Source of the DNA: JANQRZ01 sp965215165
GTDB lineage: Bacteria; Bacteroidota; Rhodothermia; Rhodothermales; JANQRZ01
NCBI GenBank assembly: GCA_965215165.1
Contig: CBDCCX010000006.1
Span: 2,356,001 to 2,420,000, forward strand
Direction of reading: 5' to 3'
Length of the DNA stretch: 64,000 nt
Part shown: positions 1 to 7,222 of the stretch, one piece after another
Position numbering within the stretch: position 1 is the first letter of the stretch
Layout of the letters: each line of letters begins with the position of its first letter
Made by a program: the position numbers and the translations under genes
Notes under the pieces: generated by a model
What the model was told of the DNA's origin: nothing
The model's input: the letters and a program-made list of their open reading frames with translations, nothing else
Databases searched by the model: none

Positions 1-335
1 ACACCGGCGGCGACTTCCCGGTCTGGCTCGCGCCCGTGCAGGCTAAAGTCCTCCCCGTCTCGGACGCCTTCAACGGCTACGGGCGCGCCGTGCTCGATCA
101 GCTCCGCGCCGCCGGGCTCCGTGTCGAGACCGACGAGCGGAGCGAGAAGGTCGGCCGCAAGATCCGCGACGCCGAGGTGCAGAAGACGCCCTACATGCTC
201 GTCGTAGGCGCGAAGGAGGAAGAGGCCGGCTCGGTCGCCGTGCGCCGCCACGGCGAGGGCGACCGAGGGGCCGTTCCGACCGCCGAGTTCATCGAGCAGA
301 TTAAGGCCGAGATCGACGAGGAACTCGGCGGCTGA
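1..335 (+). CDS. thrS: Threonyl-tRNA synthetase, C-terminal end (5' part outside window)
   Basis: The reading frame is open from the left edge and encodes the anticodon-binding domain of a class II aminoacyl-tRNA synthetase. It contains the GGDFPVWLAPVQ strand, then an SDAF segment, a DERSEKVGRKIRDAE segment and the KTPYMLVVGAKE strand typical of ThrRS, and ends about 10 residues after VPTAEFIEQIK as family members do. ThrRS charges tRNA-Thr in the cytoplasm. Only about 110 of the expected roughly 640 residues are here. A second copy of this end, 74 of 92 residues identical, lies at 3734-4012 behind an accessory block, so this copy may be a hybrid produced by recombination. The identity is clear; only the domain order upstream cannot be checked. 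Confidence 0.95.
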   Translation, partial: TGGDFPVWLAPVQAKVLPVSDAFNGYGRAVLDQLRAAGLRVETDERSEKVGRKIRDAEVQKTPYMLVVGAKEEEAGSVAVRRHGEGDRGAVPTAEFIEQIKAEIDEELGG

Positions 336-361
336 CGGGCACCGCCGAGTCCGCTTACGAG

Positions 362-913
362 CTAGAACCGCAACGGGACGGCAACACCCACCTGCACCTG
401 CTCAACGCCGCGCCGGCCGAGGACCCGCACGACGGTATGCACCGCATCCGTGCGCCCGAGCAGAGCGCCGGCTTGGAGGTGGGGGACCTGCACCCCGAAC
501 ACCGGTCCCTCATCGGGCTGGTTAGCCGATGAGGCGAAGTCGTTTCCCTGTTGGAAGCGTACACCGAGGCCACCGAAGAGTGCGACACGTTCGGCCACTG
601 GATGCACATAGCTCGCGTCGAAGACGACCCCATAGTCGAGGTCGGATTCGCGCCTATCCCTGATGCTGATCTCGCCCGTCACCGGGTCTTCGACCTGGCG
701 ACCGACAGTGACGCGGGTGTGGGTAAGCTCGGCGGCGTGGACTCCGACGAGTAGACGGCCCCACCTGACGTTCGCGGCGAAGTCTGCGGCGACGCCGTGC
801 GAGTGGGCGAGCTGCGGGGAGACGTAAGCGGCCGACGCGCTCAGCGAGACGTGGGGCTGGGCGAGGGCGGGTGCCGCGATGAGAACAGCGGCGGCGGTGA
901 GGATCGTTTTCAT
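362..913 (-). CDS. Secreted outer-membrane beta-barrel-like protein
   Basis: A 183-residue protein with a clear Sec signal peptide (MKTI, hydrophobic core, ALAQ cleavage at about residue 18). It continues with alternating hydrophobic/polar strands rich in glycine and ends in PLRF, an aromatic terminal residue as in BAM-inserted barrels. The ATG at 913 is chosen because the signal peptide starts there; the frame stays open further upstream but overlaps the next gene without signal features. It lies 34 bp after the DUF4249-like lipoprotein gene and probably shares its transcript. No family was recognised with certainty. A small porin-like or outer-membrane accessory protein is an inference from the signal peptide and strand pattern. 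It belongs to the block between the two thrS ends. Confidence 0.6.
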   Translation of the reverse strand: MKTILTAAAVLIAAPALAQPHVSLSASAAYVSPQLAHSHGVAADFAANVRWGRLLVGVHAAELTHTRVTVGRQVEDPVTGEISIRDRRESDLDYGVVFDASYVHPVAERVALFGGLGVRFQQGNDFASSANQPDEGPVFGVQVPHLQAGALLGRTDAVHTVVRVLGRRGVEQVQVGVAVPLRF

Positions 914-947
914 GGTTCGTGACGAGGAAGCGTTGAGGGTGGCGCAG

Positions 948-2102
948 CTAGCGCGTCCACCCGAGAGAGTCGGGATCAAAGTTGCGCACCGGCACCATCG
1001 CGCTGCGGGCGTAGCGGGCGGTGTAGCCACCGAAGATGCCGACGGCGTCGCTCTGCTCCTTCGGGAGCACCTGCCCGCTGGGAGAGACACGGAAGACGTT
1101 CGAGATGGACGGGAAGTACATTGTATCTCGGTCCGCGACGACAGCCGCCGTGTTCCACTGCGCCTGCGCCCATGGGTCTCCGTCGACGATGCTGTACTCG
1201 TAGTCCTCGGGTGCGTAGTAGCGCGAGAGCTCCGGGCTGAGCTGGTAAAGTCGGAGGTAGAGATCATGGAAGTAGACGAGCGGGTCAACCGAAGATTCGT
1301 ACCAAGCTAGCGCAGGACCGATATCACTAAAACTGGGTGTGAATACAAAATAGAGTGATCCCATACGGAGATAGTCACCCCGGTCTTCATGCGGAAAACT
1401 CTCGTCAGACTGGAGACCGAAAATGGCTCGGTCGGCAGTAAGCGAGCGGTTGTACCCGAACACCGTCACGACAGCCTCTTCGTCTGCTTTCCATTCGATA
1501 GGCAAGATTCCACCTTCGCCACGATACCCGCTCCGGTCATCCGGCTCCAGTTCCACCGGCACCCGGAAGGTGTCCGGCACCGCCCACTCGGCAAGACCGG
1601 GCAGCGTCGTCTCCGCCGTATAGCGACGACCATCGGCGAGTGTCACGTCGAGCCGGTAGCTCCCGTGTGGAACGCGGACCAGTTCCTCGTCGAGGTCGCC
1701 GTAGACGCCGCGCCGTTCGTGTTGGAACCGGACGGTCTGCTCGCCGGCCTGTCCAAGCGGTCCGGTGATGCTCACCTCTGCCGTGTTATCCGGGTGCGGG
1801 CGAAGCTGAAGGTTCCGAAGCTTCATTCCCACCTGACACCACTGGATCGGCATCCACATCTCTTCGTTCGGCTTGTGCTCGCGGTCGGCGAAGAGTTGGT
1901 AGTTGAAGTCAAGCGGATCGGAGAGTCGGCCGACGTAGACTTGGGTGTGGTGGAACGAAGTGTCGGGTGAAGCTTCGAGCGTGGAGACGATGAAGACCGT
2001 AGAGTCGGGGACGAGCTTCGTCGTCCAGGTTGGAATGGGGGCCGTGGTATCGCACCCCCCGAGAAGGAGGCCCAGCAAAGCGAGGGCGAGGGCAGTACGC
2101 AT
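948..2102 (-). CDS. DUF4249-like outer-membrane lipoprotein
   Basis: A 384-residue lipoprotein with a short N-terminal hydrophobic stretch and lipobox LGGC, so the mature protein begins at Cys17. The body has the layout of DUF4249 proteins: an early beta-sandwich with V-x-G-P-L-like strands, a G-x-Y-x-L-D-V strand, and near the C-terminus the N-V-F-R-V followed by GIFGGYTARY. DUF4249 proteins of Bacteroidota are usually encoded beside TonB-dependent receptors; here the neighbour is only a small barrel-like protein (362-913). The function is unknown. The start at 2102 directly gives the signal peptide. A strong hairpin (2137-2175) separates it from the gene upstream, so it probably has its own promoter. 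Family assignment is by pattern and is moderate. Confidence 0.6.
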   Translation of the reverse strand: MRTALALALLGLLLGGCDTTAPIPTWTTKLVPDSTVFIVSTLEASPDTSFHHTQVYVGRLSDPLDFNYQLFADREHKPNEEMWMPIQWCQVGMKLRNLQLRPHPDNTAEVSITGPLGQAGEQTVRFQHERRGVYGDLDEELVRVPHGSYRLDVTLADGRRYTAETTLPGLAEWAVPDTFRVPVELEPDDRSGYRGEGGILPIEWKADEEAVVTVFGYNRSLTADRAIFGLQSDESFPHEDRGDYLRMGSLYFVFTPSFSDIGPALAWYESSVDPLVYFHDLYLRLYQLSPELSRYYAPEDYEYSIVDGDPWAQAQWNTAAVVADRDTMYFPSISNVFRVSPSGQVLPKEQSDAVGIFGGYTARYARSAMVPVRNFDPDSLGWTR

Positions 2103-2136
2103 GGTAGGCAGCAGGCAACCGTGGGAAGGTGAACAG

Positions 2137-2175
2137 GCCAGCCGCTCGGTCGCTCATTCTGACCGAGCGGCTGGC
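2137..2175 (-). terminator. Strong hairpin terminator
   Basis: A perfect 15-bp inverted repeat (2137-2151 with 2161-2175) with a 9-nt loop lies 16 bp past the stop codon of the leftward gene ending at 2191 and before the DUF4249-like gene. There is no long T run, as is usual in this GC-rich window. It probably ends transcription of the upstream leftward gene. Confidence 0.7.
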
Positions 2176-2190
2176 TCCAGCAGTGAGAGG

Positions 2191-2806
2191 CTAGATCGTG
2201 ATGCTCTGCTTCGTGAACGAGTACCGCAGCCCGTAGCTGTCGGTTGCATAGACGATGGTCCCGTTAATCGTGCGGCTGTTCACCGTCGTGGTGTTCACCC
2301 GCCGGATGCCTGACTGGGTGAACACGTCATCGCTCGAGACGAAGGCGTGGTTGTTAGCGTCGAGCTTGGTGTAGCGCGTCTCGAACCCACCGGTGCTGAA
2401 GTTGATCGTGCGGATGTTGCCGCGCCAGTCGCCGCTGCGCCGGCTGAGGTGGTTCACGCCCCAATCATCTTCGTTCATATACGCACGGTAGTAGGTATTC
2501 GAAGACGTGAGTTGAACGACAGGGAAGTCGTGTGATTGATATACCGGTCGGCACCGTGTTGGACCTTGGACGTAGTAGTCACAGTCGTAAAACAACCCAG
2601 CTCCGAAAGGATAGTCTGTGCCAGCATAGTTCACGTCTGCCGCACGGAACCAGAGCACTTGGTTGTACGCCCACGTGTGCGGATTCAGCGTGTTCGCACT
2701 ACCATTCTCGGGGTTGTGTCCAGAAACAGTCCAAGCGGCGTTGTCGACCGGCGAGAAGAATGAGGCCGGCGCAGAGACTGGCGACAGATGCTTTGATGTA
2801 CGACAT
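2191..2806 (-). pseudogene. Secreted protein split by a frameshift from its signal peptide
   Basis: The ATG at 2806 opens a short frame that reads as a Sec signal peptide (MSYIKASVASLCAGLILLAG) and then hits a stop after about 35 codons. The next frame is open from about 2760 to the stop at 2191 and encodes about 185 residues beginning VDNAAWTVSGHNPENGSANTLN, with no in-frame ATG, GTG or TTG until an internal GTG at 2658. Joining the two with one base change around 2745-2760 gives a normal secreted protein of about 205 residues. The mature part is rich in Asn, Thr, Tyr and Ser and has several cysteines (FYDCDYY, TRCRP). The family is not recognised. Base use is more AT-rich than the neighbours, in line with transfer. 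It is either a recent pseudogene or a sequencing or assembly error. Confidence 0.55.
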
Positions 2807-2900
2807 GGATGTTTGACCCCGGAGGGCCCGAAATAGTGGAGTGATTCCCCGAAGGGCGGGGCGTCACACCAAGAGTAGCCACGCCGCTAATGGTGGCATA

Positions 2901-2936
2901 GTGACAGGTGTAACGACCTGCCATGACACCTGTCAC
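2901..2936. repeat. 11-bp inverted repeat at the end of the LuxR-type gene
   Basis: GTGACAGGTGT (2901-2911) is matched perfectly by ACACCTGTCAC (2926-2936) across a 14-nt spacer. The right arm overlaps the stop codon of the leftward regulator gene. It could be a bidirectional terminator or a regulator-binding site between the regulator and the secreted-protein gene at 2191-2806. Confidence 0.6.
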
Positions 2937-3595
2937 GAATTGTCGGCGTGCTCGTCCTTCGGCCCTAGCCCATGCTGCCACGCCCATAGAATCGCTTCCC
3001 CCCTGCTCTTGACGCAAATCCTCTCGTACAGTGCTGACACCCGGTTCCGCACGGTTCCTTCTGCGAGGTGGAGGCGCTCGGCGATGCGCTTGTTGCTGTA
3101 GCCCCGCGCGAGCAAACTTATGGTTTCGGATTCCCCCGGGCTCAATGGAAGCTCCAACGGCCGTGCCTCTAGCACCTTCCTGACAGCCTTGAAGAGGTCA
3201 GACCGGCTTCGCCGCCAGTCCCCTTCGGCTACGGCCTGCACTTTTTCCATGAGCGACTCGGGCGCTTCACTCGCTCCCACGCATCCGGCGACGTTGAGCG
3301 CCAGCAGATCGGCAGCCTCCGATACGCTACGGACCGTCTGAACGACGAGCACTTTGTTAGGGGGCAGTCCGGCTCGCTCCAGCCTTGCCAGCATCCCTGC
3401 CCAGTCTTCTCCGAGCATATCGACGATAGCGAGACTGCATGGACTGCCCCCGAGGGCTGGCAGGTCTCGTCCTTCCCCAGTCATTTCCTCAAGTAGCTCC
3501 ACTGGGCGCGTGCCGTCCGCGTCCTCCAGCACCTTGAACAAACCGACTTGGAGGACGGAGGGCCGAACAGCTACTCCGACTAGAATCTCGCTCAC
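2933..3595 (-). CDS. LuxR/NarL-type regulator with degenerate receiver domain
   Basis: A 220-residue protein with two regions. Residues about 1-130 have receiver-like spacing: VGVAVRPSVLQVGLF at the start and a possible phospho-acceptor Asp in LAIVDML. The usual acidic pair at the N-terminus is replaced by R-P, and the conserved Lys near SEAPESL is missing, so phosphorylation is doubtful. Residues about 150-205 are a clear GerE/LuxR helix-turn-helix: LSPGESETISLLARGYSNK, then IAERLHLAEGTVRNRVSALY. It probably binds DNA as a dimer and controls the neighbouring leftward secreted-protein genes. No histidine kinase is adjacent. It is the only regulator in the block between the two thrS ends. Confidence 0.8.
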   Translation of the reverse strand: MSEILVGVAVRPSVLQVGLFKVLEDADGTRPVELLEEMTGEGRDLPALGGSPCSLAIVDMLGEDWAGMLARLERAGLPPNKVLVVQTVRSVSEAADLLALNVAGCVGASEAPESLMEKVQAVAEGDWRRSRSDLFKAVRKVLEARPLELPLSPGESETISLLARGYSNKRIAERLHLAEGTVRNRVSALYERICVKSRGEAILWAWQHGLGPKDEHADNS

Positions 3596-3668
3596 TTCTT
3601 TACCCCCCCGAGCCCCACTCGGCTTGAAGCTCTTGGATTGAACGTTCCTGTTCCATCTCTAACACACT

Positions 3669-3696
3669 CTGGTTTCTAATATCTGGTTTCTAATAT
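3669..3696. repeat. 14-bp perfect tandem repeat in AT-rich spacer
   Basis: The unit CTGGTTTCTAATAT occurs twice head to tail, 75-100 bp upstream of the LuxR-type gene start, in a locally AT-rich stretch. It may be a promoter or operator of that gene, or a scar of the junction with the thrS remnant that starts about 40 bp further on. Confidence 0.6.
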
Positions 3697-3733
3697 ACCA
3701 GACGCGAACCCTACCCGAATATAACCCTTCCGC

Positions 3734-4012
3734 GTTTCAGACGCTTTCAACGCCTACGCCCGGTCGGTCGCCGAGACGCTCCGCGCCGCCGGGCTGCGGG
3801 CCGAGCTGGACGAGCGGAGCGAGAAGGTGGGCCGCAAGATCCGGGACGCCGAGGTGCAGAAGACGCCCTACATGCTCATCGTCGGGGCGAAGGAGGCCGA
3901 GGCCGATTCCGTCGGCGTCCGTCGGCGGAGCGAGGGCGACCGGGGAGCCGTCCCGACCGCCGCCTTCGTCGAGCAGATCAAGGCCGAGATCGACGAGGCG
4001 TTAGGGCGGTGA
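3734..4012 (+). pseudogene. thrS: 5'-truncated second copy of the thrS 3' end
   Basis: From VSDAFNAYARS to the stop this frame encodes 92 residues colinear with the thrS end at the left edge of the window, with 18 substitutions and no gaps. Similarity begins abruptly at about 3734; upstream sequence is unrelated and AT-rich. There is no catalytic core and no plausible start with a signal for expression, so it is a remnant rather than a gene. Frame and stop are intact and most changes are conservative, which fits a recently displaced native 3' end or a piece from a related strain more than an old decayed duplication. Confidence 0.85.
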
Positions 4013-4059
4013 GTACCCCCCGTTTCGCTTGCGGTCACTACGCTCCCTGCTACGCGAAA

Positions 4060-4084
4060 CTGTCCCCCTCGCCGAGGGGGACAG
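4060..4084. terminator. Palindromic hairpin between convergent thrS remnant and fabF
   Basis: A near-perfect palindrome CTGTCCCCCTCG-C-CGAGGGGGACAG lies between the rightward thrS remnant and the leftward fabF. It can act as a terminator on both strands. Its sequence also resembles the short REP-like palindromes common between genes in GC-rich genomes. Confidence 0.55.
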
Positions 4085-4138
4085 CCCGTTGCACCCTGAG
4101 CGAGGGGGAGCCGAGCGATGGTGCGATGGGCAGGGGGT

Positions 4139-5404
4139 TCACGCCTCGAACTTGCGGAAGACGAGCGTCGTGTTGTGGCCGCCGAAGCCGAAGGCGTTGG
4201 ACATCGCCACGTTGACCTCGCGCTCGGCGGGCTCGTTGAACGTGTAGTTCAGGTCGCAGCGCTCGTCGGGCGTCTCGAAGTTGATCGTCGGCGGGATGCG
4301 GTCGCGCCGGACGGCGAGGATCGAGGCGATGGCCTCGATGGCCCCGGCCGCGCCGAGGAGGTGGCCGGTCATGCTCTTGGTCGACGACAGGTTCATCTCG
4401 TAGGCGTGCGCGCCGAAGACCTTCTTGATGGCCTCGGTCTCGGCCACGTCGCCGAGCGGGGTCGCGGTGCCGTGCATGTTGAGGTAGTCCACGTCCTCGG
4501 CCTCGAGCCCGCTCGTGTCGAGCGACATCTGCATGGCGAGGCGCGCGCCCGCGCCCTCGGGGTGCGGGGCCGTCAGGTGGTAGGCGTCGGCGCTCATGCC
4601 GAAGCCGGTCAGCTCGGCGTAGACCGTCGCGCCGCGCGCCTCGGCGCGCTCGAGGCTCTCGAGCACGAGGGCCCCGGCCCCCTCGCCCATCACGAAGCCG
4701 TCGCGCGTGGCGTCGAACGGGCGGCTGGCCGTGGCCGGCTCGTCGTTGCGGGTCGAGAGCGCGCGCATGGCGCCGAAGCCGCCGACGCCGATCTTGGTGA
4801 TCGGGGCCTCGGTGCCGCCGCAGACGACGGTGTGGGCCATGCCGTTGCGGATCAGCATGAAGGCGTCGCCGATGGCGTTGTTGGAGGTCGCGCAGGCGCT
4901 GACGGTCGCGTAGTTCGGCCCCTGGAAGCCGTGGCGCATCGCGATCAGGCCGGGCGCGATGTCGAGGATCATGTAGGGCACGAAGAACGGCGAGAGGCGG
5001 CGCGGGCCTTGCTCGTGGAAGACGATGGTCTGGTCCTGGAAGAGCTTCATGCCGCCGATGCCCGAGCCGAAGACGACCCCGACGCGCTGCTTCTGCTCCT
5101 GCGACATCGCCGCGCTGTCGAGGCCGGCGTCGGCGAGGGCCTGGTCGGCGGCCACGAGGGCGTACTGCGTGAAGGCGTCCATCCGGCGGGCCTCCTTGTG
5201 GTCGAGGTAGTCGGCCGGGTCGAAGCCCTTGAGCTCGCAGGCGAACGTCGTGGCGAAGTCCTCGGTGTCGAAGTAGGAGATCGGGGCGGCCCCGCTCTCG
5301 CCACGCATCATGCCCTCCCAGAAGGCCTCGGTGGTGAGGCCGAGCGGGGTGAGGGCACCGAGGCCGGTGACGACGACGCGGCGGCCGGGGGGGAAAGCGT
5401 CCAT
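4139..5404 (-). CDS. fabF: Beta-ketoacyl-ACP synthase II
   Basis: A 421-residue condensing enzyme of the thiolase fold that extends acyl-ACP with malonyl-ACP in fatty acid elongation. The Cys-His-His triad is visible: Cys171 in SACATS, His311 in NMHGTATP and His348 in SMTGHLLGAAG. Family signatures GVVFGSGIGG, MGEGAGALVLE and SNAFGFGGHN are in place. Length and start (VVVTGLGALTPLG near the N-terminus) match FabF. It lies 160 bp behind acpP in the usual acpP-fabF order and is probably cotranscribed. The downstream neighbour often seen in this operon, rnc, is absent; a convergent thrS remnant takes its place. Confidence 0.97.
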   Translation of the reverse strand: MDAFPPGRRVVVTGLGALTPLGLTTEAFWEGMMRGESGAAPISYFDTEDFATTFACELKGFDPADYLDHKEARRMDAFTQYALVAADQALADAGLDSAAMSQEQKQRVGVVFGSGIGGMKLFQDQTIVFHEQGPRRLSPFFVPYMILDIAPGLIAMRHGFQGPNYATVSACATSNNAIGDAFMLIRNGMAHTVVCGGTEAPITKIGVGGFGAMRALSTRNDEPATASRPFDATRDGFVMGEGAGALVLESLERAEARGATVYAELTGFGMSADAYHLTAPHPEGAGARLAMQMSLDTSGLEAEDVDYLNMHGTATPLGDVAETEAIKKVFGAHAYEMNLSSTKSMTGHLLGAAGAIEAIASILAVRRDRIPPTINFETPDERCDLNYTFNEPAEREVNVAMSNAFGFGGHNTTLVFRKFEA

Positions 5405-5564
5405 GGCGAGCGGGGGTGAGCCGGGGCCGGGCGGCTCCGACGGGGGCTACAAACACGGGGACGGGGAGAGGCGGCGAGGCGAACCCTCGTGCTCCGCTCT
5501 CCACGCCCCCTCTGAAGCGCGAGGCCTCTGAGACGCGAGGTGCCGGCGCGCGGCCGGCGCTCGC

Positions 5565-5804
5565 TCAGGCCGTGCGGTTGGCCTCGACGTAGGAGACGGC
5601 GTCGCCGACGGTGGCAATCTTCTCGGCGTCCTCGTCGGGGATCGTCATGTCGAACTCCTTCTCGAACTCCATGATCAGCTCCACGGTGTCGAGCGAGTCG
5701 GCCCCGAGGTCGTCCTGGAAGGAGGCGTCGTCGCGGATCTCGCTCTCGTCGACGCCGAGCTTCTCGACGATGATGGAAGTGACGCGTTCTTTGGTATCAG
5801 CCAT
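5565..5804 (-). CDS. acpP: Acyl carrier protein
   Basis: A 79-residue acidic protein with the phosphopantetheine attachment motif GADSLDTVELIM; Ser37 is the modified residue. It carries growing acyl chains for FabF and the other fatty acid synthesis enzymes in the cytoplasm. The ATG at 5804 gives the normal N-terminus (MADTKERVTSIIVEKLGVDE); the open frame further upstream is not ACP-like. A promoter-like TTGC-N19-TAGCTTTT lies on the same strand at 5874-5904. Divergent from metK. Confidence 0.97.
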   Translation of the reverse strand: MADTKERVTSIIVEKLGVDESEIRDDASFQDDLGADSLDTVELIMEFEKEFDMTIPDEDAEKIATVGDAVSYVEANRTA

Positions 5805-5873
5805 GTCTGGGAGGGGGTGAGCGGGAGAGGCGGGCGGCGCGGGCGGCAGGGGCGCACGCCGTGGGTGAAGGGG

Positions 5874-5904
5874 AAAAGCTACGGTGGAGGCCCTTCGAAA
5901 GCAA
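5874..5904 (-). promoter_or_regulatory. Candidate acpP-fabF promoter
   Basis: On the minus strand TTGC (5901-5904) is followed after exactly 19 bp by TAGCTTTT (5874-5881), matching the Bacteroidota-type -33 TTG and -7 TAnnTTTG elements. It lies about 70 bp before the acpP ATG. Confidence 0.5.
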
Positions 5905-5986
5905 TCCGCTGCCGCCACCGGCGGGCGCTCAGGCCGCGAAGTTCCGGTTAGAACGGGACCCGCGCGGCTGGGTTGCAGCCTCGCAG

Positions 5987-6017
5987 TTGGCGTGGCCTGC
6001 AGCATGGGCTATTTTCG
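5987..6017 (+). promoter_or_regulatory. Candidate metK promoter
   Basis: TTGG (5987-5990), 19 bp, TATTTTCG (6010-6017), then 35 bp to the metK ATG. The spacing is identical to the candidates upstream of acpP and of the gene at 36658. No SAM riboswitch fold was recognised in the 248-bp acpP-metK gap. Confidence 0.5.
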
Positions 6018-6052
6018 ACCTCTTCTTTCTCGCCGCTCCCACCGCTACGCGC

Positions 6053-7222
6053 ATGGCCTACCTCTTCACCTCCGAATCCGTCTCCGAAGGCCACCCGGAC
6101 AAGGTCTCCGACCAGATCTCCGACGCCCTGCTCGACGCCTTCCTCACCGACGATCCCCACAGCCGCTGCGCCATCGAGACGCTCTGCACGACGGGCCTCG
6201 TCGTCGTCTCGGGCGAGGTCACGAGCGAGACCTACGTCGACGTGCAGGAGGTCGCCCGGCGGACCATCGAGGAGATCGGCTACACCGACCCGGCGCTGCG
6301 CTTCGACGCCCGCTCCTGCGGCGTGCTCGTCACCATCCACGAGCAGAGCAGCGACATCGCCCAGGGCGTCGACGAGAACGCGGGCCTGGACCCGGACCAG
6401 GGCGCGGGCGACCAGGGCATGATGTTCGGCTACGCCACGAACGAGACCGACGAGCGGATGCCGCTCGCGCTCGTCTGCGCCCACGGCCTGGTCAAGAAAC
6501 TGGCCGAGATCCGCAAGGCCGGCGAGGCGATGCCCTACCTCCGGCCCGACGCCAAGAGCCAGGTCACGGTCGAGTACGGTGACGACCGCCGCACTATCCG
6601 CCGCATCCACACCGTCGTCGTCTCGACGCAACACGGCGAGGACGTGAGCCTGGCGCAGATCGAGGCCGATGTCCGCGAGCACATCCTCCCGGCCGTCCTG
6701 CCTGCTCACCTGCTCGATGACGACCTGATCCTGCACGTCAACCCGACCGGCCGGTTCGTGGTCGGCGGCCCGCACGGCGACACCGGCCTGACCGGGCGCA
6801 AGATCATCGTCGACACCTACGGCGGCAAGGGCGCGCACGGCGGCGGCGCGTTCTCCGGCAAGGACCCCTCGAAGGTGGACCGCTCGGCGGCCTACGCCGC
6901 CCGCCACGTAGCCAAGAACCTGGTCGCGGCGGAGCTCGCCGAGGAGGTGCTCGTCCAGGTGGCCTACGCCATCGGCGTCGCTCAGCCGGTGAGCATCGAC
7001 GTGACGACTTACGGCACCGGCGCGGTCCCGGACGCGGCGCTCGTCGCCGCCGTGCGCGACACGTTCGACCTCCGCCCGAGCGCCCTCATCGAGCGGCTCG
7101 GCCTGCTCCGCCCCGTCTACCGCCCGACCGCCGCCTACGGCCACTTCGGCCGCGACGAGTTCGCGTGGGAGCAGCTCGACGCCGTCGACGCCCTGCGCGA
7201 CGCCATCAGCGCGCACGCCTGA
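6053..7222 (+). CDS. metK: S-adenosylmethionine synthetase
   Basis: A 389-residue enzyme that makes SAM from methionine and ATP. It opens with FTSESVSEGHPDKVSDQISD, which includes the ATP-binding GHPDK. It also carries GAGDQGMMFGYA at about residue 118 and the GGKGAHGGGAFSGKDPSKVD phosphate-binding loop at about residue 256. Length is normal for bacterial MetK. The ATG at 6053 is taken because the conserved N-terminus starts there. Its TGA overlaps the ATG of the SIMPL-domain gene by one base, so the two are translationally coupled. ahcY follows 100 bp later, making a methyl-cycle operon. Confidence 0.98.
   Translation: MAYLFTSESVSEGHPDKVSDQISDALLDAFLTDDPHSRCAIETLCTTGLVVVSGEVTSETYVDVQEVARRTIEEIGYTDPALRFDARSCGVLVTIHEQSSDIAQGVDENAGLDPDQGAGDQGMMFGYATNETDERMPLALVCAHGLVKKLAEIRKAGEAMPYLRPDAKSQVTVEYGDDRRTIRRIHTVVVSTQHGEDVSLAQIEADVREHILPAVLPAHLLDDDLILHVNPTGRFVVGGPHGDTGLTGRKIIVDTYGGKGAHGGGAFSGKDPSKVDRSAAYAARHVAKNLVAAELAEEVLVQVAYAIGVAQPVSIDVTTYGTGAVPDAALVAAVRDTFDLRPSALIERLGLLRPVYRPTAAYGHFGRDEFAWEQLDAVDALRDAISAHA

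Noticed and set aside
336..3733. An insertion sequence or integrative element carrying the thrS block
   Set aside because: No transposase, integrase, tRNA or terminal repeats were found; the only boundary signal is the thrS end duplication.
5805..6052. A SAM riboswitch before metK
   Set aside because: No recognisable SAM-I, SAM-II or SAM-IV core was seen; the gap is GC-rich and contains a plain promoter candidate.
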